Assembly: GCF_007858445.1 (NCBI RefSeq)
Contig: NZ_VIGV01000006.1
Location: 1-64,000 of the forward strand
Length of the DNA stretch: 64,000 nt
Reading direction: 5' to 3'
Source of the DNA: Tsukamurella sputi
GTDB taxonomy: Bacteria; Actinomycetota; Actinomycetes; Mycobacteriales; Mycobacteriaceae
Position 1 is the first letter of the stretch, and each line of letters opens with the position of its first letter. The notes below the pieces were generated by a model, which saw nothing but the letters and a program-made list of their open reading frames with translations, was not told the origin of the DNA and did not search any database. A program made the translations under genes and the position numbers. Shown in pieces: positions 43,070 through 51,606 of this stretch.

Positions 43070-44050
43070 TCACACCGGTGATCCGACGCCCCGCCCGACC
43101 GCCCGGATGGCTGCGGTGGTGAAGGCCCGCATCGGCGTGGTGCGGGCGGCGAACAGGTCCGCCGCGTGGTACATCCCTGGTTCGACGACGAGTTCCACCG
43201 GCACTCCGGCGGCCTCCAACCGGCGCGCATAGTCCACGTCCTCGTCGTGGAAGAGATCGAGATCGCCGACCCCGATCCACGCGGGCGGCAGCCCGGCAAG
43301 ATCCGTCCGCCGCGCGGGGGCGGAGTAGGCGGGCACCTCCCGGGTCGCGTGCCCGGCACCGAGATAGGCGTCCCACGCGAAGGCGTTCGAGCGGCGGGTC
43401 CACGCCAGGGCGCCGCGGTGGTCGGCGGGGCGCGCGGTGGTGCGGTCGTCGAGCATGGGGTAGACCAGCAGCTGGAACGCGACGGGGACGCCCTCGTCGA
43501 CGGCGCGCTGGACGATTCCGGCGGCGAGTCCACCCCCGGCGCTCGCCCCGCCGACCGCGACGCGTGCCGGGTCCACTCCGAGTTCCGGCGCGCAGTCGTG
43601 CAGCCAGCGCAGCGCGGCGAAGCAGTCCTCGTGCGCGGCGGGGAACGGGTGCTCGGGTGCCAGCCGGTACCGCGCGTTGACCACCACGACGCCGTTGTCG
43701 CGCGCGATCCGGATGCACCGTCGGTGGTCGATCTCGGGGGAGCCGATGATCGTCCCGCCGCCGTGGATCCACAGCAGCGCACCACCGTTCGGCGTCGCCG
43801 GCGTGTAGACGTAGACGTCCTGCCCGCCGTCGACGGTCTCGCGGCGCACGGTCACGCCACCGCCGGAGGGTGCGGCGGCCGGTGGCGGCGGTACCGCGCG
43901 GATCGCCCTGAGCGTGAGCGGCCCCATCGAGGGCATCAGCGCGACGGCGGGATGTCGCAGACCGGGAGCGACCGCGCGCAGCGCGCGGACCCTCCGCGCT
44001 GCGACTCCGGCCGCCGCCAGTACGGGTAGCGCCAGCCAACGGGGTTTCAT
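43070..44050 (-). CDS. Alpha/beta hydrolase, HSL-type esterase
   Basis: A 326-residue esterase of the hormone-sensitive lipase group: oxyanion motif HGGGTIIGSP, nucleophile in VGGASAGGGLAAG, acidic residue in FHDEDVDYA and His in MYHAADLF. The first 30 residues are hydrophobic with Arg pairs, a possible signal anchor. The start is ambiguous between ATG 44050 and ATG 44056; AAGGA lies just ahead. It converges on tetR with only seven bases between them. Likely acts on short or medium acyl esters. Confidence 0.85.
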   Translation of the reverse strand: MKPRWLALPVLAAAGVAARRVRALRAVAPGLRHPAVALMPSMGPLTLRAIRAVPPPPAAAPSGGGVTVRRETVDGGQDVYVYTPATPNGGALLWIHGGGTIIGSPEIDHRRCIRIARDNGVVVVNARYRLAPEHPFPAAHEDCFAALRWLHDCAPELGVDPARVAVGGASAGGGLAAGIVQRAVDEGVPVAFQLLVYPMLDDRTTARPADHRGALAWTRRSNAFAWDAYLGAGHATREVPAYSAPARRTDLAGLPPAWIGVGDLDLFHDEDVDYARRLEAAGVPVELVVEPGMYHAADLFAARTTPMRAFTTAAIRAVGRGVGSPV

Positions 44051-44472
44051 CGGCATCCGTTCCTTCGGTCGACGGGGATCGCGAGAGTACGACCCGGACA
44101 TCACGGATCATCGCGCATTCCGGCACCGTCGTGGCCGTCCTGACGGGAATGAGGACGGTTGCCGGGCGGAAAAGGAACCGTCGGCGCACGGAGCGCCGGC
44201 GGCGACGCGATCGCATTCAGCGCGTAACAGCCATCGGGGAAGTCGCACTATATCGGGCGGAAAGACCGGATTTCTCGAGCCGCTGGTGCATGCATCGATC
44301 GGCTGCTCTTGGATGTGTTTATTCTTCTCGCGAAGATCACAAACATGATTGCCGTCAGTGGCTGTCGGATGTGGTCATCGTCGTTCCGTCGAGAAGCCGG
44401 CGGGGAGCACAGCGAACCGTCGGATCGGGCACCACCCGGCCGCGAGCAGCCCCTACGGAAGGCACGAATCCT
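44051..44472. other. Gene-free stretch upstream of esterase and 89-aa gene
   Basis: About 420 bp between the esterase start and the small gene at 44473. The base composition is lower in GC than the genes around it (TTTATTCTTCTC near 44320). Frames here have no ribosome site or codon bias. It probably carries two divergent promoters, but I see no clear -35/-10 pair. Confidence 0.4.
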
Positions 44473-44742
44473 ATGAGCACGTCGCGCACCGACAGCACCA
44501 CGGACTCCGAGACCGCCGAGACCGCTCCCGAGGTCGGGGCGACGGTCGTCGCCTTCGCCGGCACGGATCGCGAGGCCTCCGGCCGGATCGTCGACGACTT
44601 CGGGGAGTTCACCCCCGTCGCCACGGAGTACGACGGCGAGCGCATCGCCGAGCCCGCCCGACGGTGGGCCGTGCTCACCGAAGCCGGTGAGCTGGTCTTC
44701 GCCGACTCCGACGACCTCACCGTCGGCGACGCCGCCGAGTGA
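44473..44742 (+). CDS. Small acidic hypothetical protein, 89 aa
   Basis: A Thr/Ser/Glu-rich N-terminus followed by a compact beta-like region (VVAFAGTDREASGRIVDDFG, EPARRWAVLTEAGELVFADSDDL), strongly acidic overall, no Cys and no membrane segment. It reads like a small SH3/KOW-like barrel, but no family is recognised. ATG 44473 follows GGAAGGCAC. It ends 98 bp before the hydrolase gene. Confidence 0.55.
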   Translation: MSTSRTDSTTDSETAETAPEVGATVVAFAGTDREASGRIVDDFGEFTPVATEYDGERIAEPARRWAVLTEAGELVFADSDDLTVGDAAE

Positions 44743-44785
44743 TAGAAATCAACGCTTGACATATCACTGAGGGCGCACCAGACTT

Positions 44786-44822
44786 CGGAACCAGTTCCTA
44801 CATCAATGTACGAATCGTTCCG
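44786..44822. promoter_or_regulatory. Nested palindromes in 5' region of hydrolase gene
   Basis: GGAAC-CA-GTTCC (44787-44798) abuts TACAT-CA-ATGTA (44799-44810), and an outer pair CGGAAC (44786-44791) / GTTCCG (44817-44822) is centred almost on the second palindrome. The block ends 18 bp before the hydrolase ATG. This suggests a repressor-binding site for a dimeric regulator. Confidence 0.5.
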
Positions 44823-44840
44823 ACAGGTTGGAGCCGAGCA

Positions 44841-45752
44841 ATGGTGTCCCTCAGTGACAGGTCGTCGACGCCGAGAGCCGGCGCGGAACCCGTCGGCGTG
44901 GAGATCCACGCCCGCAACGTCGAATTCGACTGGGACGACGTTCCCCTCGAATGGATCCCCGGCGAGCCCGTGGCCAGCGACATCGTCAGCTCGGTGCTCC
45001 ACGCCGTGCTTCCCGAGGGGGAGCGCTGGTTCTGCGAGGTCTACACCGAGGCGCTGCCGTACGTGAAGGACGAGGACCTCGCCCGGACGATGCGCGGCTT
45101 CATCGGCCAGGAGGCGATGCACGCCGAATCGCACGACCGCGCCCTCGCGGAGTACCTGGAGCGCTGCGGGATCGACACGGCCCCCATGGCCCGGCAGGCC
45201 GAGTACATCTTCCGCAAGATCCTCGCGCCCAGGACCTATCGCTCCGACCGCGCGCAGTACAACGACATGGTGCAGCGCCTGTGGCTCATCGCGGCCGTCG
45301 AGCACTACACCGCCATCCTCGGTGTCTTCGCCCTCAACAACGCCTGGGACGAGTACAACGTCGACCCGACGATGGCCGACATCTGTCGCTGGCACGGCGC
45401 CGAGGAGGTCGAGCACCGTTCCGTCGCGCACGACGTGGCGAACTACTTCGATCCGAGCTACCTGCACCGCGTGCGCGCGATGCTCACGGTGGTCTTCTTC
45501 CTCGGGCTCACGCTGCACCGGTCGTCGGGTTTCCTGCTCCGCAAGGATCCGAACTTCAGCTACTCGTACCCGCGCCTGTGGTGGGAGTACCTCAAGGCCT
45601 CGCACAAGAACCTGCTGCCCAAGATCCGGCACGTCATCAAGTACACGCTGCTCTACTTCAAGCCGAGCTTCGATCCCGCGTCGATCGGTTCCACCGCACA
45701 GGCCGTGGCCTACCTCGCCACCTCGCCCGCCGCTCGCGCCGCGCAGGCCTGA
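44841..45752 (+). CDS. Predicted metal-dependent hydrolase (COG3687 type)
   Basis: A 303-residue protein of the YbcI/COG3687 group. The conserved features include a GQEAMHAESHDRAL segment and an EEVEHRSVAHDV segment whose Glu and His residues form a ferritin-like di-metal site, with WLIAAVEHYTA between them. A hydrophobic stretch near 215-235 is also usual. Function is not established experimentally for the family; it may be a di-iron oxygenase or hydrolase. GGAG lies before the ATG. Its promoter carries the nested palindromes at 44786-44822. Confidence 0.8.
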   Translation: MVSLSDRSSTPRAGAEPVGVEIHARNVEFDWDDVPLEWIPGEPVASDIVSSVLHAVLPEGERWFCEVYTEALPYVKDEDLARTMRGFIGQEAMHAESHDRALAEYLERCGIDTAPMARQAEYIFRKILAPRTYRSDRAQYNDMVQRLWLIAAVEHYTAILGVFALNNAWDEYNVDPTMADICRWHGAEEVEHRSVAHDVANYFDPSYLHRVRAMLTVVFFLGLTLHRSSGFLLRKDPNFSYSYPRLWWEYLKASHKNLLPKIRHVIKYTLLYFKPSFDPASIGSTAQAVAYLATSPAARAAQA

Positions 45753-45790
45753 GCCGCTCGATGCGGGCCCGACGGTGGCGCACCGTCGGG

Positions 45791-46894
45791 TCAGGAGGCG
45801 AGGACGACGGCGTCCCGGGTCCGCTTCGCGGTGTACATCGCCCGGTCGGCATCCTCGATCAGGGCCTCGAGCAGCGCGACGTCGACGTCCGGGTGCTCGT
45901 CGACGCCGACGCCGATGCTCGCGGTCACCGCGGTCCCACCCGACGGCGGCAGGGCCGCGACGGCGCGGCGGATCCGTTCGCCCAGGTCGAGGCATTCCTG
46001 TGTGCTCCGCCCGACGACCAGCAGCGCGAACTCGTCGCCCCCGAGGCGCGCGACGATGGCGTCGTCGGCGGCGCCCTCCACGCGCAGGATGCGGGCGACC
46101 CGCACGAGGACGTCGTCGCCGGCGGAGTGCCCCTGCCCGTCGTTGATCTCCTTGAAATGGTCCAGGTCGAGTACGAGGACTCCCACGTGGGCGGCCGACG
46201 GGGCGCGCCGCATCGCCCACGTCGTCCAGCGGGTGTTGAGACCCCGGCGGTTGGGGATGCCGGTCAGGGCATCGGTGCCGGCTTCGGCGGTGTCGAGCCA
46301 GGAGAAGGACATGCCGAACTGCATCGTCGCGGGCACGCCGATGGTGGCGCCGGCGAGGATCGCGGTGGCGAGCAGGGCCATGAACACCCCGTGCTCCGCG
46401 GCGATCGGCGGTGCCGAGGCGCCGATCGCGGCCGCGATCAGGACCATGCTCAGCACGAAGGCGCGGGTGGAGAGGATAAGTGCGCCGAAGGTGGCGATCA
46501 TGGCGAGGCTGGCGATGCCGAGGGCGGCGCCGACGGGGTCGGTCTGCGCGGAGGTCGCGCCGTAGATCGCGATGATCGACGAGGCCACGAAGAGACCTGC
46601 CTCGCGCGCGCCCGGGATCGGGCCGACCTGCCAGCGCACGGCCCAGAACCACGCGACCGCCGCGCAGATGGTCAGGCGTACGGCGAGGGGGGCGGTCAGG
46701 GGCTCGATGTTCGTCATCAGACCGATCGACATCAGCCCGAGTAGGAAGGCGCAGACGGTGACCACCACGCGGACCAGGCCCAGCAGCGACCGGTTGCGCA
46801 GGTACGCGATCCGCTCGTCGTACGTGGGCCCGCCGTACCACCACTCGGAGACGAGGGTGGGCAGTGCGGCGAGGAGGTCCGGGCGGGCGTTCAT
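45791..46894 (-). CDS. Membrane-bound diguanylate cyclase (GGDEF)
   Basis: A 367-residue protein with six to seven N-terminal transmembrane helices (about residues 33-195) and a C-terminal GGDEF domain (about 205-360) with the intact RLGGDEFALL active site and a DLDHFKEIND segment. It should make cyclic di-GMP. The inhibitory I-site (R-x2-D five residues before GGDEF) is absent, so product inhibition is unlikely. Convergent with the hydrolase gene. Confidence 0.9.
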   Translation of the reverse strand: MNARPDLLAALPTLVSEWWYGGPTYDERIAYLRNRSLLGLVRVVVTVCAFLLGLMSIGLMTNIEPLTAPLAVRLTICAAVAWFWAVRWQVGPIPGAREAGLFVASSIIAIYGATSAQTDPVGAALGIASLAMIATFGALILSTRAFVLSMVLIAAAIGASAPPIAAEHGVFMALLATAILAGATIGVPATMQFGMSFSWLDTAEAGTDALTGIPNRRGLNTRWTTWAMRRAPSAAHVGVLVLDLDHFKEINDGQGHSAGDDVLVRVARILRVEGAADDAIVARLGGDEFALLVVGRSTQECLDLGERIRRAVAALPPSGGTAVTASIGVGVDEHPDVDVALLEALIEDADRAMYTAKRTRDAVVLAS

Positions 46895-46960
46895 GGTGCT
46901 GTCAGGTTATCGGTCGCGGGACGGGAGCGGGGTCGCGGATCCCGTTGTCGAGAACACCAT

Positions 46961-48559
46961 TCAGGTCACCTCGAACCATCCCGCGGAGTATCCGCCGTCG
47001 TCGCCCCGCCCGGTCATCGCGAGCTGCATCGGCGGCACGGACACCGGGTGCGTACCCTGCGGCTTGCGCTCGTCCCACGCCACGATCACGCGCAGCATGT
47101 ACCGACCGGGCTTGAGGGCCGGCAGGTCGACGGTGTCCGTCGTCTCCGACACCGGCGGGGCGGCATCGAGGTCGTGGTACGGCGTCGTCGAGACCATGGA
47201 CCGCAGGTCGGGGGCACCGTCGAGCTGTGCGACCCGTCGGCCCGACTCGGTGAGCACCTCGTAGGAGACCTTCCACCGGTCGTAGGTGGGAGCGGATCCG
47301 CGGTTGGTCCAGCGCACGGAGGCGCGGAGCCCCGAACCGCCCGCGGCGACCTCGACGCGCTCCGCGGCGTACCGGTATCCGGCGTACACGGTCGCCCGCC
47401 GCCACAGCGCGTACTGTTCGTCGGTCATGCGCTCGGGCCGGCTCTGTGCGGGGAAGCCGGTGCTGGAGACCAGCGAGACGTGTCCGTTCACCACATCCCG
47501 CAGGCCGCGGCGGTAGTAGTCGAGCACGGTGCCGCCGGAGAGGAGCTGCGGCGGCCACTCCGTGATCACCGGCGCACCACGGAAGCGTTCGGCCAGCACG
47601 CCGATCAGCGGATCGCGGTTCTTGACGTACTCCGACCAGCGGTTCTCCGCCCACGTCGGCAGGATCGGCAGGGCGCCGAGCGAGTCCGACCGGACGCCGA
47701 CGGGCCTGCGCAGCCCCTGCAGGTCCGGGCTGTCCCGCAGTAGTAGCCCGGCGATCGCCGGATTGCCCATGGTCGAGACGATCTGGGTGTTCGGGAAGGC
47801 GCGCAGCGTCGCACTGACCAATCGCTGCGCGGATCCGTAGGTGAGGTACTGGTCGCGGTACTGGCTGTAGTAGCCGAGCTGGGCACGACTGGCCTCGGGC
47901 GACGGTGCCGCCACCTTCAGGGTGTCGCGTGCGAAGGCCACGTGGTTCTCGCTGAAATCGCCGTAGCCCGACATCTCGTACATCGCCACGCGCTCGTCGC
48001 GGTCGTAGCGACGGCCCAGCGCCGTGATCAGCTCGGTGAACCGGTCGAGGTAGGCGGCGCTGTTCCATTCGGGCAGGACGTAGTGCACGCCGTCGGCGGT
48101 CCGGGTGGTGGTCGCTCCGGGCACGGACCGCAGCCAGTCGGGCACCATCGCCACGGTCTGGCCGGCGGTGGTCGTATCGCAGCAGGAGTCGAAGGCGGTG
48201 ATCCGGAAGCCGAAGCGGCGTCCCTGCTTCGCGGCGGCGGCGATCGCCCGGTCCAGCTGGGTGAAGTCGTACCGCGCGGTGTCGGGCGCGGTGGGCGGCA
48301 CGGTGGACGGGTCCTTGGGCTGCAGCGTGCGCCACGGGATCCGGACGCTCTCGAAGCGGGTTCCCGGCCACGACGGGCGGTCCCGGTTCGGTTCGCTGGC
48401 CTGGGGGAACAGACCCGTCCCGATGTTCTCGTACTGCCCGCGCATCGGGTTGACCAGGTCGGGCTCGTCGAAGCCGACGGGGCCGGGCTCGGGCGGGGGA
48501 GCCGTGCACCCGGTGAGGACGGCGAGCGCGAGCACCAGGGCGAGGACGCGCCGCGGCAT
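46961..48559 (-). CDS. Lipoprotein with DUF4832-type, glycosidase-like domain
   Basis: A 532-residue lipoprotein: signal peptide with lipobox LAVLTGC in the first 20 residues, a large domain reading like a TIM-barrel (segments such as FGFRITAFDSCCD, VAMYEMSGYGDFSENH, APVITEWPPQ) and a C-terminal beta-sandwich (about 420-532). The arrangement fits DUF4832 proteins, whose function is unknown but which resemble glycoside hydrolases. It ends the minus-strand pair with the Wzz-like gene 20 bp upstream, suggesting a role in trimming, presenting or sensing the exported polysaccharide. ATG 48559 is set by the lipobox. Confidence 0.7.
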   Translation of the reverse strand: MPRRVLALVLALAVLTGCTAPPPEPGPVGFDEPDLVNPMRGQYENIGTGLFPQASEPNRDRPSWPGTRFESVRIPWRTLQPKDPSTVPPTAPDTARYDFTQLDRAIAAAAKQGRRFGFRITAFDSCCDTTTAGQTVAMVPDWLRSVPGATTTRTADGVHYVLPEWNSAAYLDRFTELITALGRRYDRDERVAMYEMSGYGDFSENHVAFARDTLKVAAPSPEASRAQLGYYSQYRDQYLTYGSAQRLVSATLRAFPNTQIVSTMGNPAIAGLLLRDSPDLQGLRRPVGVRSDSLGALPILPTWAENRWSEYVKNRDPLIGVLAERFRGAPVITEWPPQLLSGGTVLDYYRRGLRDVVNGHVSLVSSTGFPAQSRPERMTDEQYALWRRATVYAGYRYAAERVEVAAGGSGLRASVRWTNRGSAPTYDRWKVSYEVLTESGRRVAQLDGAPDLRSMVSTTPYHDLDAAPPVSETTDTVDLPALKPGRYMLRVIVAWDERKPQGTHPVSVPPMQLAMTGRGDDGGYSAGWFEVT

Positions 48560-48579
48560 CGCGGCGGCGCGGGCGGGGA

Positions 48580-49623
48580 TCACCCCGAGGTGCCGACGCG
48601 GCGCGTGTCCCCGTCGTCGTCGCTGTCGCCGTCGATCGCGGGAAGCGGGAACTCCGATGCCTCCGAGACCGCCTCCACGTGGTCGCGCCACCGCGTCATC
48701 GCGCGCTGCTGGGCACTGCCGAGCGGACGTGCGGGCCGGGGAGCAGCCGGACGCGCGGACTCCTCGCCCTCCTCGCCGGACGTGCGGGCGATCTCGAGCC
48801 GCACCGCGCGCGCGGGGGCGTCCGCTGCCGCGGCGGCGTCCGCTGCCGCGGCGGGTTCGACGGGAGCCGCCGGTGCCGTGGGGGCGGCCGGCGCGGGTGT
48901 GCCGGCGGGTGCCGTGTCGGTGCGGTCCGTCGTGGCGATACCGCTGAGCGGGTTCGTGGCGGGGTCCTCGGCCTCCGCGGCCGCGCGGCGCCTGCGGCGG
49001 GTGTCGAGGCCGGCGGCGACGAGCAGACTGACGAGTAGGCCGGCCAACCCGGCGCCGAGTGCGAGGCCGCCCGCGTTGCTCATCGCGTTGCTGCCGATCT
49101 GGGTCCCGTCCTGCGGTTCCGTGGTGGTGCGCAGTTCGGCGTAGACGTTGGGGGCGACCCCGGCGTCCTTCTGGATGGTGTGCAGCTGATCGCGCATGAA
49201 CGTGATCAGCGCCGCTGCGCCGGCCTTCGCGGCCTCCGGGCTGCCCGCCGGCATGGTGATCGTGATCTGCGGCGAGAGCTGCGAGTAGCTCGAATCGCCG
49301 GCGACGGAGGCGATCGTGTAGTGCGGCGACGCCCCGGTCTGTGCGACCAGGTCGCGGGCCTGGACGGACTGAGCCGAACTCGCCAGCACCCAGGCCAGCT
49401 GCGTGGTGCTGCCCGACAGGTTGGTGAACGGATTGAGCATCGCATCGGATGCGCCGGGCACGGACGGGATGGACGGCGGGATCACCAATACAGCCGCCTG
49501 CGTCTCGTACTGCACCGTGGCCGAGCGGTATCCCACGAGCCCACCGGCGAGTGCGCAGCCGAGCACGACCACGATGACCAGCGGCTTCGTGAGCACCCAG
49601 CGGAGGAACGCAGCGACATTCAT
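48580..49623 (-). CDS. Wzz/YveK-type polysaccharide chain-length regulator
   Basis: A 347-residue protein with an N-terminal transmembrane helix (about residues 12-32), an extracytoplasmic domain of about 160 residues, a second helix (about 190-212) and a long Ala/Pro/Glu-rich cytoplasmic tail. This is the topology of Wzz-type co-polymerases, which set chain length in Wzx/Wzy pathways. There is no C-terminal tyrosine kinase domain; the tail may interact with one elsewhere. The ATG at 49623 is chosen because the first helix starts right after it. Divergent from wecG. Confidence 0.8.
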   Translation of the reverse strand: MNVAAFLRWVLTKPLVIVVVLGCALAGGLVGYRSATVQYETQAAVLVIPPSIPSVPGASDAMLNPFTNLSGSTTQLAWVLASSAQSVQARDLVAQTGASPHYTIASVAGDSSYSQLSPQITITMPAGSPEAAKAGAAALITFMRDQLHTIQKDAGVAPNVYAELRTTTEPQDGTQIGSNAMSNAGGLALGAGLAGLLVSLLVAAGLDTRRRRRAAAEAEDPATNPLSGIATTDRTDTAPAGTPAPAAPTAPAAPVEPAAAADAAAAADAPARAVRLEIARTSGEEGEESARPAAPRPARPLGSAQQRAMTRWRDHVEAVSEASEFPLPAIDGDSDDDGDTRRVGTSG

Positions 49624-49730
49624 CCGGTCAATCCCCGTTTCGTCTTGCGAAGGCGCGGGTCTCACGCACAACGTAGTGATCTGTGGAGTTGCATTCACAG
49701 CAATCTGTAGATTCATCTTACTATGAAGTG

Positions 49731-50603
49731 GTGAGCATCTTGAACCGTCTCGAATCGGGCACCCGGGACGCACGCGCCGAGTCGTCTCCCGGAGGGCAGG
49801 GCGGCCTGCGCACACGCAGCGCGATGCTGCTCGACGGTGCCCCGGTGGTCTGTGCGACCGGTGCTGACGTGCTCGCGCGGATCTCGCTGCGGATCGCGCA
49901 GGGCGGCGCGCGTCCGCTCGCGGTCTGTTCGGTGAACGTCGACCACCTGCACCATTTCGGACACGGACGCCGCGCCCTCGGTCGCGACGTCGAATGGCTC
50001 GCGGTGGCCGACGGTGCGCCGGTCGCCGGCCGGGGTGCGATGCTCGCGCGGCATCCCTGGCCCCGCGTGACCGGCGCGGACCTGTTGCCCGCGGTGATCG
50101 CCGCGGCGGCCGAGAATCGGTGGCGGATCGGCTTCGTCGGGGGCACGCCCGCGATGCACGCCCGGCTCGCGCCGGTCCTCGCCGAGCAGTACCCGGGACT
50201 GGATGTGGCCGGGTACTGGGCGCCCGAACGGTCCGAGCTCGACGATCCGGCGGCATCGCGACGGCTCGGGGCCGAGATCCGTGCCGCAGCCCCGACGGTG
50301 CTCGTCGTCGGGCTCGGAAAGCCGCGGCAGGAGCAGTGGATCGACGAGGTCGGGCCCGTCACCGGCGCCCAGGTCCTACTGCCTTTCGGCGCCGCCGCGG
50401 ACTTCCTCGCCGGAACCGTCTCGCGCGCACCGGAGGCCTGGCAGAGGGTCGGCGCGGAGTGGCTCTACCGGCTCCTGCAGGAGCCGCGGCGCCTCGGCCG
50501 GCGGTACCTGGTGCAGGGGCCGCGTGCGGCGCTGCGGCTGCGCCGCGCCCGGATCGGCCAGGTCACATGGCCCGAAGCAGCTCGGCCAGGTGAGCTGCCA
50601 TGA
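49731..50603 (+). CDS. WecG/TagA/CpsF-family glycosyltransferase
   Basis: A 290-residue GT26 enzyme: PVTGADLLPAVIAAAA, FVGGTPAMHARLAPVL, VVGLGKPRQEQWID (conserved QE-W), GAAADFLAGTVSRAPE and EWLYRLLQEPRRLGRRYL. Members transfer ManNAc(A)-type sugars to a lipid-linked acceptor. The start is GTG 49731 or GTG 49728; no strong ribosome site is seen. Its last 41 bases overlap the 3' end of the opposite glycosyltransferase gene. Confidence 0.87.
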   Translation: MSILNRLESGTRDARAESSPGGQGGLRTRSAMLLDGAPVVCATGADVLARISLRIAQGGARPLAVCSVNVDHLHHFGHGRRALGRDVEWLAVADGAPVAGRGAMLARHPWPRVTGADLLPAVIAAAAENRWRIGFVGGTPAMHARLAPVLAEQYPGLDVAGYWAPERSELDDPAASRRLGAEIRAAAPTVLVVGLGKPRQEQWIDEVGPVTGAQVLLPFGAAADFLAGTVSRAPEAWQRVGAEWLYRLLQEPRRLGRRYLVQGPRAALRLRRARIGQVTWPEAARPGELP

Positions 50604-51606
50604 CCCTCGTCGTGAACCGTTCCCGCGCGGCGGCCGCCGCACGGCGCCCCATCTCGATCCGCATGTCCTCGTCGAGGAGCAGTGCGCGGATCGCCGCCGC
50701 CATCGCGTCGGCGTCCCCCGCCGGCACCAGTAGTCCCGTCTCGCCGTGCTGAACGTAGTCGGCGACCCCGGGATTGTCGGTGACCACGAGGGGGCGGCCG
50801 CTGGCCATCGCCTCCAGCACCACCGTCAGGCCCGAACCGGTGACCGTCGGATGCAGGGCGATCGCCACCACCGCGGCCCGCGCGTACAGCTCGCGGATCC
50901 GGCCGTTGAGCCGCTCGGTGTGCACCGTGACCAGGTCGTCGGGGGCGTGCACGGGCAGGCTGGAGGCGAGCTCGAGCGTGGTCTCCGGCACCGTCCGGCG
51001 CACCTGCTCGACGGCCGCGACCAGCGTCGCGTGATCGCGGAAGCGGTCCTCTCCCGCGCTCATCACGGTGCGGCTCGTCGTCGACGGGTGCTGTTCGGCG
51101 TAGAAGTCGGTGTCGATCCCGAGGGGGACGTAATGCAGGCGCTCCGGTGCGACGTTCCACTCCCGCCCGATCACCGGCAGGACCGCGGAGCACTGCGCCC
51201 ACACGGCCGCGGCGCGGGGGAGCGCGCGGGCGGCGAGGGCGCCGTGCACGCGGCCGGCCGCGGCTCGCGTGGTCAGCCAGCCGATGCCCGCCGCCACCGG
51301 TGCGCCGCCGCGCAGCAGCGCGGGTACGCCCGTCCGCTCGTCGTAGGCGAGCACGGCGTCGGCATCGGAGGTCCTGGGCGCGCCGATGAACTCGTAGCCG
51401 TCGGTGCGGTGTCGCACGGACCGCGCCACCCGCTGCACCGTCCGGGACCGGTCCTCGATGCCCGACGAGGCGAAGCGCACGTCGAAGCCGTACTCGGCCA
51501 GCTGATGGAGGCCGTACGGTGAACGATCAGGTACCTCCCCGGCGCGATGGCGCGCAGCCCAGTCGGCCGGTGACAGTCCCCCTGCCAGCGGAACCACTAG
51601 TCGCAT
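50563..51606 (-). CDS. Glycosyltransferase family 4 (GT-B)
   Basis: A 347-residue GT-B transferase with the C-terminal donor-binding motif GSGLTVVLEAMASGRPLVVT (E-x7-E) and the VPLGIDTDFY segment, which fit GT4. The N-terminal acceptor domain starts at once (MRLVVPLAGG). It overlaps wecG at its 3' end (41 bp) and the flippase gene at its 5' end (88 bp); the second overlap suggests that one of the two starts may lie further in. Confidence 0.87.
   Translation of the reverse strand: MRLVVPLAGGLSPADWAARHRAGEVPDRSPYGLHQLAEYGFDVRFASSGIEDRSRTVQRVARSVRHRTDGYEFIGAPRTSDADAVLAYDERTGVPALLRGGAPVAAGIGWLTTRAAAGRVHGALAARALPRAAAVWAQCSAVLPVIGREWNVAPERLHYVPLGIDTDFYAEQHPSTTSRTVMSAGEDRFRDHATLVAAVEQVRRTVPETTLELASSLPVHAPDDLVTVHTERLNGRIRELYARAAVVAIALHPTVTGSGLTVVLEAMASGRPLVVTDNPGVADYVQHGETGLLVPAGDADAMAAAIRALLLDEDMRIEMGRRAAAAARERFTTRVMAAHLAELLRAM

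Noticed and set aside
44355-46844. Very long open frame on the minus strand opposite the hydrolase and 89-aa genes
   Set aside because: Arg/Pro-rich antisense reading of GC-rich codons; no start site, no domain; it also runs out of frame through the GGDEF gene.
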